Origin: Yponomeuta sedellus
Taxonomy: Eukaryota; Arthropoda; Insecta; Lepidoptera; Yponomeutidae
Reading direction: 5' to 3'
Assembly (NCBI GenBank): GCA_934045075.1
Contig: OW203726.1
Coordinates: forward strand, 18,539,988 to 18,603,987
Length of the DNA stretch: 64,000 nt
Shown: piece by piece, positions 42,387 to 52,288 of the stretch
How positions within the stretch are numbered: position 1 is the stretch's first letter
Layout of the letters: each line of letters starts with the position of its first letter
Translations under genes and position numbers: made by a program
Notes under the pieces: generated by a model
Database searches by the model: none
What the model was told of the DNA's origin: nothing
Seen by the model: only the letters and a program-made list of their open reading frames with translations

Positions 42387-42735
42387 CCTAGTGGAAACGA
42401 GTGACTGGAATCATACACTTGGGTTAAGCAGGCGCGATCAGGTGCAGGAGAGGTGACCGTTCCGTCACTACCGCTAGTGGCAATTTCCATTTTTCATTTT
42501 CCGAGCGTTTTCGTGTTTCGCAAGGCACGTTTAGCCGTTGGTGCCGACTGTCTTGTAATGACAGTCGTTAAGTTATGTCAGAGGCCTCAACAGCGACTTT
42601 ATAACTTCTGACAGTAAGGCCTGCCACCGTCTTACAATCCTCCATCAACCCATGACCCCTATGGTGGAGTATGGTCTAACCTTCTAGTGATGCAGGAAGA
42701 GACCCGTGTCCCAGCAGCGGAGACATACAGTGTTG
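42387..42735 (+). mobile_element. 5S-SINE, second copy facing the first
   Basis: Plus-strand copy starting 'ggggcctagtgg' with 'acttgggttaagca' and 'ggtgaccgttccg' in the 5S-like head. The full body and 3' block follow ('ggtggagtatggtctaacc', 'cagcagcggagacatac'). About 80 bp separate its 5' end from that of the minus-strand copy. Confidence 0.75.
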
Positions 42736-42831
42736 AAATGGAAGTCTTATAAGGTGACCAATAAAAGGCTCAAACAGCATTCGTCCTTACTTCTATTGAG
42801 TAATGATAGTAATTGAACTTGTATTAAACAT

Positions 42832-43044
42832 CTCTCTGTACGTAATACAGAGAATAGTGTAAAGAGGTTTTAAAATTTCACTGATGCCGGTGAGTCGCCC
42901 ATTAGCTCAGTTGGATAGAGCGCTGGCACGGATAGCCAGAGGTCGCGGGTTCGAGTCCCGGCATGGGTAGAATTTTTAGCCTCTAAATAGGTTTTTAAAA
43001 TTGTCCTTAGCACGGGTTAGTGCATTAAAAATAAAATAGTATAA
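42832..43044 (+). mobile_element. SINE-X monomer, normal orientation
   Basis: Perfect 13-bp TSD 'ttgtattaaacat' (42819-42831 and 43045-43057). Order: head 'ctgtacgtaatacagagaat', tRNA-like body (about 42896-42967, A and B boxes intact), 'cctctaaataggttttt', then tail 'ccttagcacgggttagtg' and an AT-rich end. It is the cleanest head-to-tail reference for the family, although it lacks the upstream 'tcatgtgggtacag' segment found between tandem units. Confidence 0.85.
42896..42967 (+). repeat. tRNA-like domain of SINE-X monomer
   Basis: 'gcccattagctcagttgg' opens the domain; the A box matches TRGCNNAGYNGG and the B box is 'ggttcgagtcc'. Cloverleaf stems are intact. The anticodon loop 'acggata' lacks the usual U33, so a decoding role is unlikely. 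Confidence 0.75.
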
Positions 43045-43240
43045 TTGTATTAAACATTACAGAAACAGTTCCAACTTCTAGACTTATGATTACACTTTAA
43101 AAGACGTGACTTCTTTTTGACTTCAAAAAGTTAAAAATTATCAGAAACAAGAGATATTTGAAAGTTAAATGCTTGTGATGCAGTCATGAATTCATTTGCA
43201 AACTAAAACTAGTAAAACTATCATCTCTTTTCTTCTTTTT

Positions 43241-43808
43241 AGGGTTCCGTACCTCAAAAGGAAAAAACGGAACCCTTATAGGTTCACTTTGTTGTCCGTC
43301 TGTCCGTCCGTCCGTCCGTCTGTCAAGACCCTTTTTCTCAGGAACGCGTGGAGGTATGAAGCTGAAATTTATATCAATTACTCAAATCTACTGTCCCTTG
43401 AAGCTGTAAAAAAATCAAACTTCTAAGCCAACGCAATCAAAAGATACAGCCGTTTATGCCGCAAATTTTCGACACTTGCAAGGGAATCAAAACCTACAGG
43501 GTGCTTCCCGTGAACTCAGAATCTTGAAATTTGGTACGAAGCAACGTCTTATAGCATAGATAAAGGAAAAATTACGAAAACCATAAACTTTTAGTTACAT
43601 CACATGATATATTTTTTTTTAATAATTTTAAACTTACTACCCATTTCCTCATAAACGCGTAGAGGTATTAAATTGAAATTCATACCAAATACTCAGGTCT
43701 ATAGTACCTTTAAGCTGTAACATGTCGTAATGAACGAACTTTGTAAACCTTGCAGGTTTGTATGGAACCCTCGGTGCGCGAGTCTGACTCGCACTTGGCC
43801 GGTTTTTT
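43241..43808 (+). mobile_element. 'ggttccgta' repeat, copy 1
   Basis: Begins 'agggttccgtacctcaaaag' with a (tccg)n-like run at 43295-43322 and ends 'cgcacttggccggtttttt'. 52289-52812 is an inverted copy of the same family, very similar over most of its length but missing about 45 bp near the end. No transposase or RT recognised. Confidence 0.7.
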
Positions 43809-44714
43809 ATAGCTAAGCTTCAGAGGCAAAGTAACTAAAAGGGAGTAGAAGGGAAATTCATGATTTCCTTTGACGTTCTAGACTTAATTTTGCTTCCAAA
43901 GGGTTCAACGGCTCGTGGACTAACACACGACGGCAATACCCCTATGAAAAGACTCATTATGGACCTCATTCTGCCTTGATGGCTTACGTGAGACGAATGT
44001 TGAAATAGAACGATAAAACAACCAAAAGAACGCGATAAAAACAAACTGTTTAGGTCGGTAACTAATTTTCGGACATGTTTAGTCTTTGGCTAGTAAATAT
44101 ATAAAAAAAAAATTAGTGGGCTGATTCTCACCCATGCGAATTGAAAGCGTAGACGCAAAATATTCGAAGGCTTAGACATTTGTCGTATGAAAATAAGATA
44201 AGATAACTCGATAGTCATTCATTAGACATTTATTTTCGAATTTAATCTAGCATGGCGTTCGGAATACACATTTTGACTGCCGGTCGACTTTTTACGTAGA
44301 ATTCTTACTTCATTAACAAATAAGTCGTATATACGACTCTAAGCTAGGAAAGGCCTACTTGGGTTACCTTTCCTTTCTAGGCTACTCTTAACTCTTTAAA
44401 AGTTTTTAAAGTGTTCTCAATCAATCTATTCTAGAGATTGGTTTGAATTGCGCTTCAATCCGGAATTTTTCGTTCCAAGTGTCTGCTTAAAAAAACCAAA
44501 TCTATGGATATAACAGGATAGGTTTTGATTTGACTTATGATTTGGTCTGACTATATCCATTGAGACACATTGCAGGTATATTGAACTGAAGTTATTTTAA
44601 GGTACGAATGTACCAGGAAACTTGAAAGAGATATGTGGAGTAGCGAAAGCAATTACATGCAATTGGTATTATGGGTAGTAATGCAAAATGTACATTCGGA
44701 AGGAAAAGTGCTGA
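43809..44714. other. No gene or repeat recognised
   Basis: No credible ORF. A small inverted word pair near 44340-44395 ('aggaaaggcct', 'cctttcctt') is the only structure. Confidence 0.4.
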
Positions 44715-44727
44715 AATCTGAAATTAA

Positions 44728-44896
44728 AAACCTATTTAGAGGCTAAAATTCCACCCATGCCGGGATTCGAATGGATAGAGCGCTGGCACGGATAGCCAGA
44801 GGTCGCGGGTTCGAATCCCATGGGTGGAATTTTTAGCCTCTAAATAGGTTTTTAAAATTGTCCTTAGCACGGGTTAGTGCATTAATAAAATAGTAT
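44728..44896 (+). mobile_element. SINE-X copy with short inverted 5' stub
   Basis: Perfect 13-bp TSD 'aatctgaaattaa' (44715-44727 and 44897-44909). A 44-bp minus-strand stub ('cctatttagaggctaaaatt', 'gccgggattcgaa') is joined in the middle of the tRNA-like domain to a plus-strand body and tail ('tggatagagcgctggcacgg' onward). The stub is duplicated in direct sense further on, so inverted and 3' parts overlap. Confidence 0.8.
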
Positions 44897-44909
44897 AATC
44901 TGAAATTAA

Positions 44910-45372
44910 TTTTTGTTTATTGTTATTATTAAACAAAATTGTCTAAATAGCTTTATATTTCCGAGGACAAGATATAGCACTTTTTTTACAGTGATTCAGA
45001 TAATATAGACAGAGAAGAAAGTTACATAACGTGAACATGACGGTGTTCTTCTGAACGAAAATTCACTTGTGACTTTGTTTTACTGAGATCTCTGAGGATG
45101 AGCAAATTGATAATAGACTTGAAGAAACAAAAAATGGCCTATCATACATAGGTACCTAACCCTGTTTTATTAATAGGTCAAATTGTTTATTCTCAATGAA
45201 ATGTGTGCGTCAACGTCCATAAATATCTTTTGGCCGTGTCGTCTGAACAATCAGTGGAAAGATAACTGTATATATATAGATACTGTTTATACTTATGAAT
45301 TATGTAAGAGTAACGCGAGGAAACCTGCATGCAGAGTATTAAGCCCATACTCTTAATTATTTATTCATTTAA
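44910..45372. other. Unannotated DNA with a SINE-L scrap
   Basis: 45310-45360 ('gcgaggaaacctgcatg', 'ttaagcccatactctt') is a SINE-L remnant. The rest is featureless. Confidence 0.4.
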
Positions 45373-46185
45373 TTATTTAAGCCTGTACGCCAGCGTGCTT
45401 GGGATGAAGAGTTGTGCAGGGTAACTCTGGAGATGCTGCTGGAGCGTAGTACTGGTGTAGAACAAGCACGCTTGCGGGCGGTTTCCCGGCCAGAGTCTGG
45501 TCTATGGTTGCACGCGTTGCCATCGCCGCAGTTGGGCACATTGTTAGATGACTCCTCTTTGCGCGTGGTGGTGGCACTTCGCCTTGGGTGTTCCGTTTGT
45601 GAGCCGCACTTCTGTGTTTGTGGGGTGAAAGTGGATCGCCAGGGTCATCACGGGCTCCATTGCGTGCGGAGTGCGGGTAGACTCTCGCGGCACCACGCGA
45701 TAAATGATATTGTCCGAAGAGCGCTGGTTTTGGCTGACGTCCCTGCGGTTCTTGAGCCACCGGGGTTGTGCCGCAGTGACGGTAAGCGTCCGGACGGTCT
45801 CACCTTGGTGCCATGGGAGAAGGGCAGGAGCCTCCTGTGGGATGCTACGTGCGTTTGCACCTTTGCGCCTTCCCATTTGGGTTTAACTGCTGCGTCTGCG
45901 GGTGCTGCTGCTGAAGTGGCAGCAAAACTAAAAACTCGAAAGTATAGCCAGCTTATGCGGCAATATCTGTTCGTCCCACTGGCCGTGGAAACAATGGGGG
46001 TATGGGGAGATGAGGGAAAACTTTTTATTAGGGAGATCGGTCGGCGCCTGAGGAGTCGGGGGTATGACGTTCGTTCCGGGGCATACCTGATGCAAAGGAT
46101 CTCCCTGGCGGTGCAACGAGGTAATGCTGCTAGCGTCATGGGAACTTTTGGGTCGGGTGTGTCCCGGGGCGATATTTTTGATTAA
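45373..46185 (+). pseudogene. Retroelement ORF C-terminus with R2-like nuclease signature
   Basis: Open from 45373 to the stop at 46183-46185 without an ATG at its beginning; homologous-looking sequence starts at 'QRAWDEELC', so the 5' part (expected RT) is lost. Counting from 45412: a Cys/His cluster at residues 60-84 (C60, C63, C68, C70, H80, C84) suggests a zinc knuckle. 'KRPDG' at 125-129, 'LLWDAT' with Asp144 and 'KTRKYSQ' at 174-180 follow. Cys/His cluster, then RPD, then D, then KxxKY is the layout of the restriction-like endonuclease of R2-class non-LTR elements. The rest ('LMQRISLAVQRGNAAS') is a conserved C-terminal tail. I infer the class; the exact lineage is unknown. The frame itself is unbroken for over 260 codons, suggesting a fairly recent copy. 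A stretch of 3' UTR follows to about 46300. Confidence 0.6.
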
Positions 46186-46299
46186 TTTAGTTTAGTTTTA
46201 TACTGTTCATTGTGCCACTTTTTATGACGAAGCTTTCTGCGAATTTTGTGAATGTGTGATGCCTTTTTCTAAACAGTTAAATAAACAATTATTTAAGTA

Positions 46300-46600
46300 T
46301 GGGGTTTAAGTAAGTTTATATAAATTTCGTTGAATTCCTAATTTCAGTATTTCTGTATTGCACAGACTACCCGTCTCTAATGTCTTTCTTGTTTCCGTCT
46401 ATGGTTGCCTGGAAGAAATTGCTTTTAGTAATAAGGCCGCCTAGCGAAGCCTGGTCAGCGAGGGTGATTAGACACACCCCACAAACCACAAGGCTTGTGG
46501 GAGGCCAAGCATGTCCCGGAGAGGGACACCCTAATAAAATGCAAAAAATACAATTTATAAAATTTATTTAATTATTAACTCGAGTAATACAATGATCCAA
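46300..46600 (+). mobile_element. LINE tail fragment and 3' flank
   Basis: 46395-46445 ('tggttgcctggaagaaattg', 'aataaggccgcctag') belongs to the 'aataaggccgcc' LINE tail class. 46480-46540 carries a GC-rich scrap ('caaggcttgtgggaggcc') I cannot place. Confidence 0.4.
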
Positions 46601-46649
46601 AATGTCAATTTCAATTTCTAATTGTTGCATGTGAATGACTATTATTTTG

Positions 46650-47012
46650 AAAAATTAATAAAGGCTTATATTATTAATAAGGCCGCCATTTGTACCGTAT
46701 TTTTTATATAATTTCTGTTACTGTAATTTCTGTCTACAATAAAGAATATTCTATCTATTTTTCTTTCTTTGAGAGAAAATCTGTGCCTTACAGTGCCACG
46801 TATATAGGCTAACATAAAAAAATCACAAGCCGAACTCCGTATTTGTTTTTGTATTTTATCTCTCATTTCCTTCAGCAACTTCCCGTCATAAAGTTGTCTG
46901 GAAGAAATTACTTTTAGCAATAAGGCCGCCAATTGTACTTTGCATCTTTACATGTTTTATAATATGTGCTCTGGTGTACAATAAAGAATATTCTTATCTA
47001 AACTTATCTTCA
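46650..47012 (+). mobile_element. Two LINE tails in the same orientation
   Basis: 46650-46765 ('ttaataaggccgccatttg', 'ctacaataaagaatattcta') and 46870-47012 ('gtctggaagaaattactttt', 'aataaggccgccaattgta', 'tgtacaataaagaatattct') are copies of one 3' end ending in short 'tatct' repeats. A third complete tail is at 60176-60265. Confidence 0.6.
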
Positions 47013-47159
47013 TAAAAAATTAAGACAATTATAAAATACGACACAAATTGTAGATATGAAGATAGTACATAATAAAGATAGTAGATATAAAAAGTAACAT
47101 CCAAAATTCGACATTTCTGGAACACGTGAATCACGACTGAAATTATCTCTTATTGTATA

Positions 47160-47350
47160 TTATTTTAAATATGTCCCACGGCGTTCTCTTAGAGACAGTA
47201 TGGGCTGGATTACCTTGCGTACCCACCGCGGACTGGCAAGCGCTTAGGTGTGTAAACACCTCAGACAACAAGGGTGCCTCCCGATGTTTCCCTTCACAGT
47301 TAGCGAGTGGTATTGTTACTACAACTTCACAAATGTAGGTAACTTAAAAC
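47160..47350 (-). mobile_element. SINE-L without head
   Basis: 'atgtcccacggcgttctctt', 'cccaccgcggactggcaag', 'acacctcagacaacaagg', 'cacagttagcgagtggtat'. The tRNA-like head is not visible. Confidence 0.6.
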
Positions 47351-48165
47351 ACTAGGGCCTGTTTCTGAATTTAGAATTTCACTGTGTAAGTATTTTTAAG
47401 TTACGTTCTGTCACGCTCTTTGCTAAGAAATTCGCAGAGACAGCATTACAGTTAAGTATTTACTAAGCGGAATTATTAATTTAGAACCTGTCCCTGTATC
47501 TTACATACTACTACTTACGTATGCGATACATGCCAGGATTAGTCAGTATTTAATCATGTTTTAAAGCCAATTCAAAACAAAAATAATTGTAGAACACAAC
47601 ATAATATTTTGTTTCCAAATAAAATACGGTAATTTTAACAACCTAAAACTAATGAAGCGCTGGTTCGTATTCACGCTCCGTGCCACAAAAAAAATAACGC
47701 AAGTCAATAAAATTATTTCTATTCACTGTAAAAACATATGTTTACTTAACGAACGCGTCATTAACGCGCTAACATTCTTGACGTTAACAAATTTTAGATT
47801 GAATATCCAACAACATTTTATGTACAGAGTACCTACCAACATGTATCATTAAAATTGGGCATTAGCTCACATAACTCATACCTGACCAAAAAGCTATACG
47901 GCTTTGTAAATGTGCGTTAGGGATAAACCTTTACACCGCGACTGTACCATCAAAGGATAATGTATCGGTGCGAACGGCATTATTACTCACAAACGCTGTT
48001 TACACATGTGTAAATACGACCGACGGCAGAATAGATCCACTGTTTGTGGCACGTCATGCGACGAACTAGGGAGCCAATAACCGTGTGATTGGCGCGGGAA
48101 ACACGATCTTGCGTCGAGTAAAACAGTGTATTTCCTAGCTTTGAGTGTTACAATACCTCGCTTTC
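47351..48165. other. No gene or repeat recognised
   Basis: Starts 'agggcctgtttctgaattt', a word often seen at lepidopteran MITE ends, but I cannot define the other end. No gene. Confidence 0.35.
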
Positions 48166-48325
48166 TTCTTCTTCTTCAGGCTATATGTTAGTCCACTGTT
48201 GGACATAGCCCTCTCTTAATGAGCGCCATAGCGCCCTGTCTTCACTTTGCCGCATCCAGCATCTGCAGGCAGTTTTTTGCAGATCGTCATCCCATCTAGT
48301 CGGAGGGCGTCCTACCTTGCTTTAT
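48166..48325 (-). pseudogene. RTE-like LINE ORF C-terminus
   Basis: Read leftward it encodes 'RPPTRWDDDLQKTACRCWMR' and then 'SEDRALWRSLREGYVQQW', followed by a stop and a 'gaagaagaag' tail. This is a well-known C-terminal signature of lepidopteran endonuclease-reverse transcriptases (I place it near RTE by inference). Upstream parts are lost. Confidence 0.7.
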
Positions 48326-48387
48326 GAAATCAGAAATCAATAAGTTATTTCAACGTGAGGAATTTGCGTTCTGTTTGCTGATTGTGC

Positions 48388-48575
48388 TCTGTAGCGCAGC
48401 GGTAGTGCCCCGAGGTTCGGACCCTGGCTGGAGACAAAAAAAAACCCAGGTCTTAGATGTTTACATTTTGTGATGTCGTTGTTTCTGGTTCCCACGACAC
48501 TGGGTATCCTAGTGTGGGGCCAGAAGCAATGAGTGTGCCTGTATGTAAAAGAAATGTTAATGTTATATTAAATGT
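48388..48575 (+). mobile_element. SINE-G (tRNA-derived SINE), head damaged
   Basis: 'gtagcgcagcggtagtg' A-box region, deletion through the anticodon arm, B-box-like 'aggttcggaccctgg', A-run, then body 'ttgtttctggttcccacga', 'gggtatcctagtgtggggcc' and tail 'tgttaatgttatatt'. Better preserved copy at 60676-60885. Confidence 0.65.
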
Positions 48576-48596
48576 ATTTACTCTTATATTCCTTTT

Positions 48597-48705
48597 GTTG
48601 CACTAACCCGTGCTGAGGACAATTTTAAAAAAACTATTAAGAGGCTAAAAATTCCGCCCATGCCGGGGCTCAAACCCGCGACCTCTGGCTCACCGTACCA
48701 TAACC
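48597..48705 (-). mobile_element. SINE-X fragment, minus strand
   Basis: Tail 'gcactaacccgtgctgagg', 'ctattaagaggctaaaaat' and the 3' half of the tRNA-like domain ('gccggggctcaaacccgcg'). 5'-truncated, in regular order. Confidence 0.65.
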
Positions 48706-48725
48706 GTGTATTTACTTTGTTAGCC

Positions 48726-49795
48726 GCTGCCTTCGGGTCGTATTTGTAGTGGAGAAAAAAGCTGCGGGAGCAAAAATCCAATCAGACCATAATTATTTTC
48801 TAAAATTATCTTAAACTTTATAGATTCTTAAGGGTTTTGTGATAGACATTAAAGAGAAATGGGGTACATATTTCAAATTTTGATTGGAGTTATTGGAATA
48901 ATCAAAAATCCCAGTAGTCTTCTATTTGTTCGTTCAGATTCATTCATTCTGTTTTTCTTTCACTCATTCAATCGTTCATTCAAAATGTCGGCTGCTAGTC
49001 GATACTGTAAAATTTGCTATCATTAATAAAACACTAGTGCCACTGTTCACACGTTTTGTTTCCTCTGCGCCCCTTCCAACAGGAGTCAAATTGTTAATGT
49101 ACCACAAAAAACAAATAAGAGCCTATAGGCCTTTAGTGGGAGTTAAACACACGAACTCTGTTTTGCTAGTTCGAAGTGTCGACCGCTAGATAACCAGCCG
49201 AGAACCACTGCAAGGGATGAAACCCTTTACGGTCAGATGCATCGAGCAGTAAGGTCGCGAGTTCTACTATAATTTTATAAAAATATTTATTTTGTTTTTT
49301 CCTGGAGTACAATAAAGAATACCTATTCTAATGAATATCTTATCTTATGGAGTGACAGAATATTTGAAATGCTGACAAGTTGAAGGCAAAAAAATACTAC
49401 GAATTAAAATAAAAACTGTTTGTCCGCCTGATTGCCTGTCAAGGAGCTGTCTAGAAAATTCCTTTCATCTGGTAAACTTAGTCTGGAGATAGTTGGAAGG
49501 ATAGTTGACATTTCGCGTTGATCTTTAACTAATTGACCTCTTTTCGTTGACCTTTAAAAGTTTCCAAACAGAAATAACAGCTACTCAATTACTGAATTCT
49601 ATGAAACTTTTATACACAAATTGTTTAGCTTTTGAAGTAATGCAACACCTCAAAACAGTTCTTCAGGTTTTTGATGTTCATTTCATTCACTTTGACTGCC
49701 TCAAGTTCCAAAATGGCTCATGCTCATATTCTCTCTCTCTCTCTGAGAAAATGTCAATGATATTTTTGTATTTTTTTTATTAGCATTAGCAATGC
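48726..49795. other. No gene recognised; LINE tail scrap
   Basis: 49290-49345 ('ctggagtacaataaagaata') is a LINE tail remnant. A (tc)n run lies near 49728-49745. Nothing else. Confidence 0.4.
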
Positions 49796-49905
49796 TCGTG
49801 GGTACCAATCCCGGCATGTACCAACTTTGTACCGAATTTCTTTTATAATTTACGTACATTTGTGACTCATAGTAGCAATACCACTAGCTACACGCCAGAA
49901 TAGCT
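49796..49905 (+). mobile_element. SINE-L fragment
   Basis: 'gtgggtaccaatcccggcat' (B-box remnant), 'tacgtacatttgtgac', 'agtagcaataccactagc'. Body incomplete. Confidence 0.5.
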
Positions 49906-49997
49906 CACAGATGGTAGATTTTTTTCCTACTTTTCAGACAATGGTCATCATATTTTAGACAATTCACACAATTCGATCTGCGAAAAGGAGGAGAAGG

Positions 49998-50325
49998 AGC
50001 GCTCGTGGCCTAGGCGAACCGAGTGATTGGAATCAATAACTTGGTTAAGCAACGACAGGCGCGGTCAGGTACGGGATGGGTGAGCGTCCCGTGACTACCG
50101 CTAGTGGCGTTTTTCCGAGCGCTTCCGTGCTTCGCAAGGCACGTTAAGCCGTTGGTGCCGGCTGTCATAATGACGGTCGTTAAGCCATGCCAGAGGCCTT
50201 ATCGCCACTGTCTTACAATCCTCCACCAACCCGGACTTGGCCCCCGTGGTGGAGTATGGCCTAACCTTCCTGCGATGCAGGAAGAGACCCGTGCCTCAGC
50301 AGTGGGGACATACAAGGGTTGATAA
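49998..50325 (+). mobile_element. 5S-SINE with the best preserved 5S-like head
   Basis: 'ctcgtggcctaggcgaacc', 'gattggaatcaataacttgg', then 'ttaagcaacgacaggcgcgg' and 'tcaggtacgggatgggtgag'. In animal 5S rRNA the corresponding stretch contains 'gttaagcaacg', 'cggtcag' and 'ggatgggtgacc' in that order and spacing. The body has an internal deletion of about 35 bp after 'gaggcctta', then the standard 3' block 'ttcctgcgatgcaggaag' and 'cagcagtggggacatac'. Confidence 0.8.
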
Positions 50326-50465
50326 CGATCTGCGAAAAACTGCCGGCAGATGTTGGATGCGGCAAGCTGAAGACAGGGCGCTATGGCGCTCATTAGGGGA
50401 GGGCTATGTCCAGCAGAGGAGTACACAATATTGCCTGAAGTAGTAGAAGAAGAAGAAGACACAAT
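50326..50465 (+). pseudogene. RTE-like LINE ORF C-terminus
   Basis: Encodes 'NDLRKTAGRCWMRQAEDRAL' and 'RSLGEGYVQQ', then diverges and ends in a 'gaagaagaagaag' tail. Directly joined to the 3' end of the 5S-SINE, so one inserted at the end of the other. Confidence 0.7.
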
Positions 50466-50583
50466 ATCTTTATAAATTATAGCCTATGAGTTATTCTGTA
50501 AATTATAGCCTATATATAAGCTATATTATTGTAAGGTTTTGTTAAAAGAAAGAGTAACAAACATCCATCCATACTTACAAACT

Positions 50584-50725
50584 TACCCCCTTATTCATAA
50601 TGGTCCACTAACTTAAAAGAGCTGCTAAAGAGTGTTCTTTTTCATTCTGACTTAGGTTAATAGAATAAGACAGAGCGAGAATTAGCAATGCTTTAAGTTA
50701 GCAGACTATTATTAATAAGGGGGTT
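50584..50725. mobile_element. MITE with 'ccccttatt' ends
   Basis: Left 'cccccttattcataatgg' with 'ccactaacttaaa', and right 'tttaagttagcagac' with 'ttattaataaggggg', form inverted ends of about 33 bp. 142 bp, no ORF. Confidence 0.65.
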
Positions 50726-50888
50726 AATCTTTACAAACTTCACAAAATTTAAACTTAATTACAAAGCTAATAATTACTAGGAAGGCTAAGGCTTAGCACG
50801 CGTTGCCAATAATATCGCTTCACGAATTATAAATCGCCTGATTTCGTTGGGCAATTATTTTCTCGCGATTTTTGTTTCGCAATGCCTG

Positions 50889-50985
50889 CGGTCTTGGCCC
50901 CCGTGGTGGAGTATGGCCTAACCTTCCTGCGATGAAGGAAGGTACCCGTGCCCCTCAGTGGGTACATATAAAGGTTGTACCCACT
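50889..50985 (+). mobile_element. 5S-SINE 3' fragment with small inverted end
   Basis: 'cttggcccccgtggtggag', 'ttcctgcgatgaaggaagg', 'tacccgtgcccctcagtggg', then 'ttgtacccactgaggggca', an inverted repeat of the preceding words. Confidence 0.6.
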
Positions 50986-51324
50986 GAGGGGCAATCGATC
51001 GATCGAAGTGCCTACACCTTAAAAAATCCTACACCTAAAAAATCGTAACGCGTCCTTAGCCTAATACCAATTCTTATACCACGAAAAGGTTATTTGTTCC
51101 ATAAGTACGGTAAGGCAAAAAAGTATCAACTATTATCTCGGTACCCTTTCGCATGCATGAACGCATTATCTGGTACTATGGCAGTGGTTTCCTTTTCTTT
51201 ATTAATTTACGAGCCCTCAAGGACGCGTCCTCGGTGCTGTAGTGTAGTTTAAACTCATTTTATATAACTTGCACATATTTTATACTTAGTTACCATATGC
51301 GGAAACTTATTTTTAGCTTATAGT
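50986..51324. other. No gene or repeat recognised
   Basis: Short unannotated spacer. Confidence 0.35.
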
Positions 51325-51375
51325 TAGTCATTAAGAACTGTCCATGTTTATGTAAGCTGCAAGTTTCCCAAAAAG

Positions 51376-51406
<31 letters not shown>

Positions 51407-51410
51407 TATA
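51325..51410 (+). mobile_element. LINE tail with (aaat)n end
   Basis: 'aagaactgtccatgtttatg', 'taagctgcaagtttcccaaa', then 'aaataaataaataaataa'. A second copy in the same orientation is at 63300-63360. Confidence 0.6.
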
Positions 51411-52288
51411 TCTGAAATGAAATGTAAAATGATAACAATGAAACCAATGAAAGAAGGGGTTTTATCTTGTAGGTATTCGTTCTCTGCAAGGTTAGTCTAG
51501 CCGTTAACACGCCCTCGTTAGAGCAGGTATGAAATGGGCTTTTCATAAAAAAAGTGCCTTGTTTGAGGAGAATTTAGAATCACAGAATTCTAATATTGTT
51601 ATCGATCTGTTAATATTGTTTCTACATAACAATACTCTAATATTGATAATTGTGCTTTACTACCAATGTTCCTGATCATAATTATTTTTTTGTTGCACAA
51701 AATAATAATAACTTCCAGACAACACAATGTCTTGACCTGGTCCTAAACCAGGATACCCTGTACTATTATGGTAACTAGGCAAGGACGTCACAAACATGAA
51801 AGCATAAAAGACTGAGGCCTTGTACAAATGCACAGCGGCCCCCAGTGAGAATTGAACCTACGGCCTCTTTCTTGGTAACCAAGTGCCTTAACGGCGGCAC
51901 CAACGAGGCAGCGAGGCAAACATTTTCAATTTCTAAATCTACCTGTCTATAACACAATATATCCAGCAGTAATCTCAGAACGGCCCAACGTGCAAAATTA
52001 TACAATGTAATGGCTGGTATAACTTCGTGTCATGTCAATGTCAGAGAGGCATGAGAGCTCTAACCAAGAAACGAGGTGTAATTTAGTGTTGCTACATACC
52101 GGCCGGACTGTTTCGCCACAATTTTGAGAATTAGTTACCTAAACATCGTCTCCAATCACCAAATCACCGAATTTTCAAATAATATAGCCCAAAATCGCTT
52201 TTATGAAATTATTTTTTTAAATAATAGCGCATGTAACTTGTACGCATCATGTTAGTAAAATTATCCGAATTAGTCTTAAAAACATATG
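51411..52288. other. Unannotated DNA with a tRNA-like scrap
   Basis: 51838-51915 on the minus strand reads 'gttggtgccgccgttaagg' and 'gtaggttcaattctcac', a possible A/B-box pair of a decayed tRNA-derived repeat. Cloverleaf not convincing. No gene. Confidence 0.4.

Noticed and set aside
43196..43426. 76-codon ORF with 'FLLFRVPYLKRKKRNPYRFT'
   Set aside because: Lies in the 'ggttccgta' repeat. The same peptide appears in the inverted copy at 52626-52829, but it spans the (tccg)n run and shows no protein-like features beyond repeat identity.
45377..46139. Three long minus-strand ORFs opposite the nuclease-like frame
   Set aside because: Shadow frames of the GC-richer plus-strand coding sequence.
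51838..51915. tRNA gene on the minus strand
   Set aside because: B-box-like word present, but anticodon and acceptor stems do not pair convincingly.
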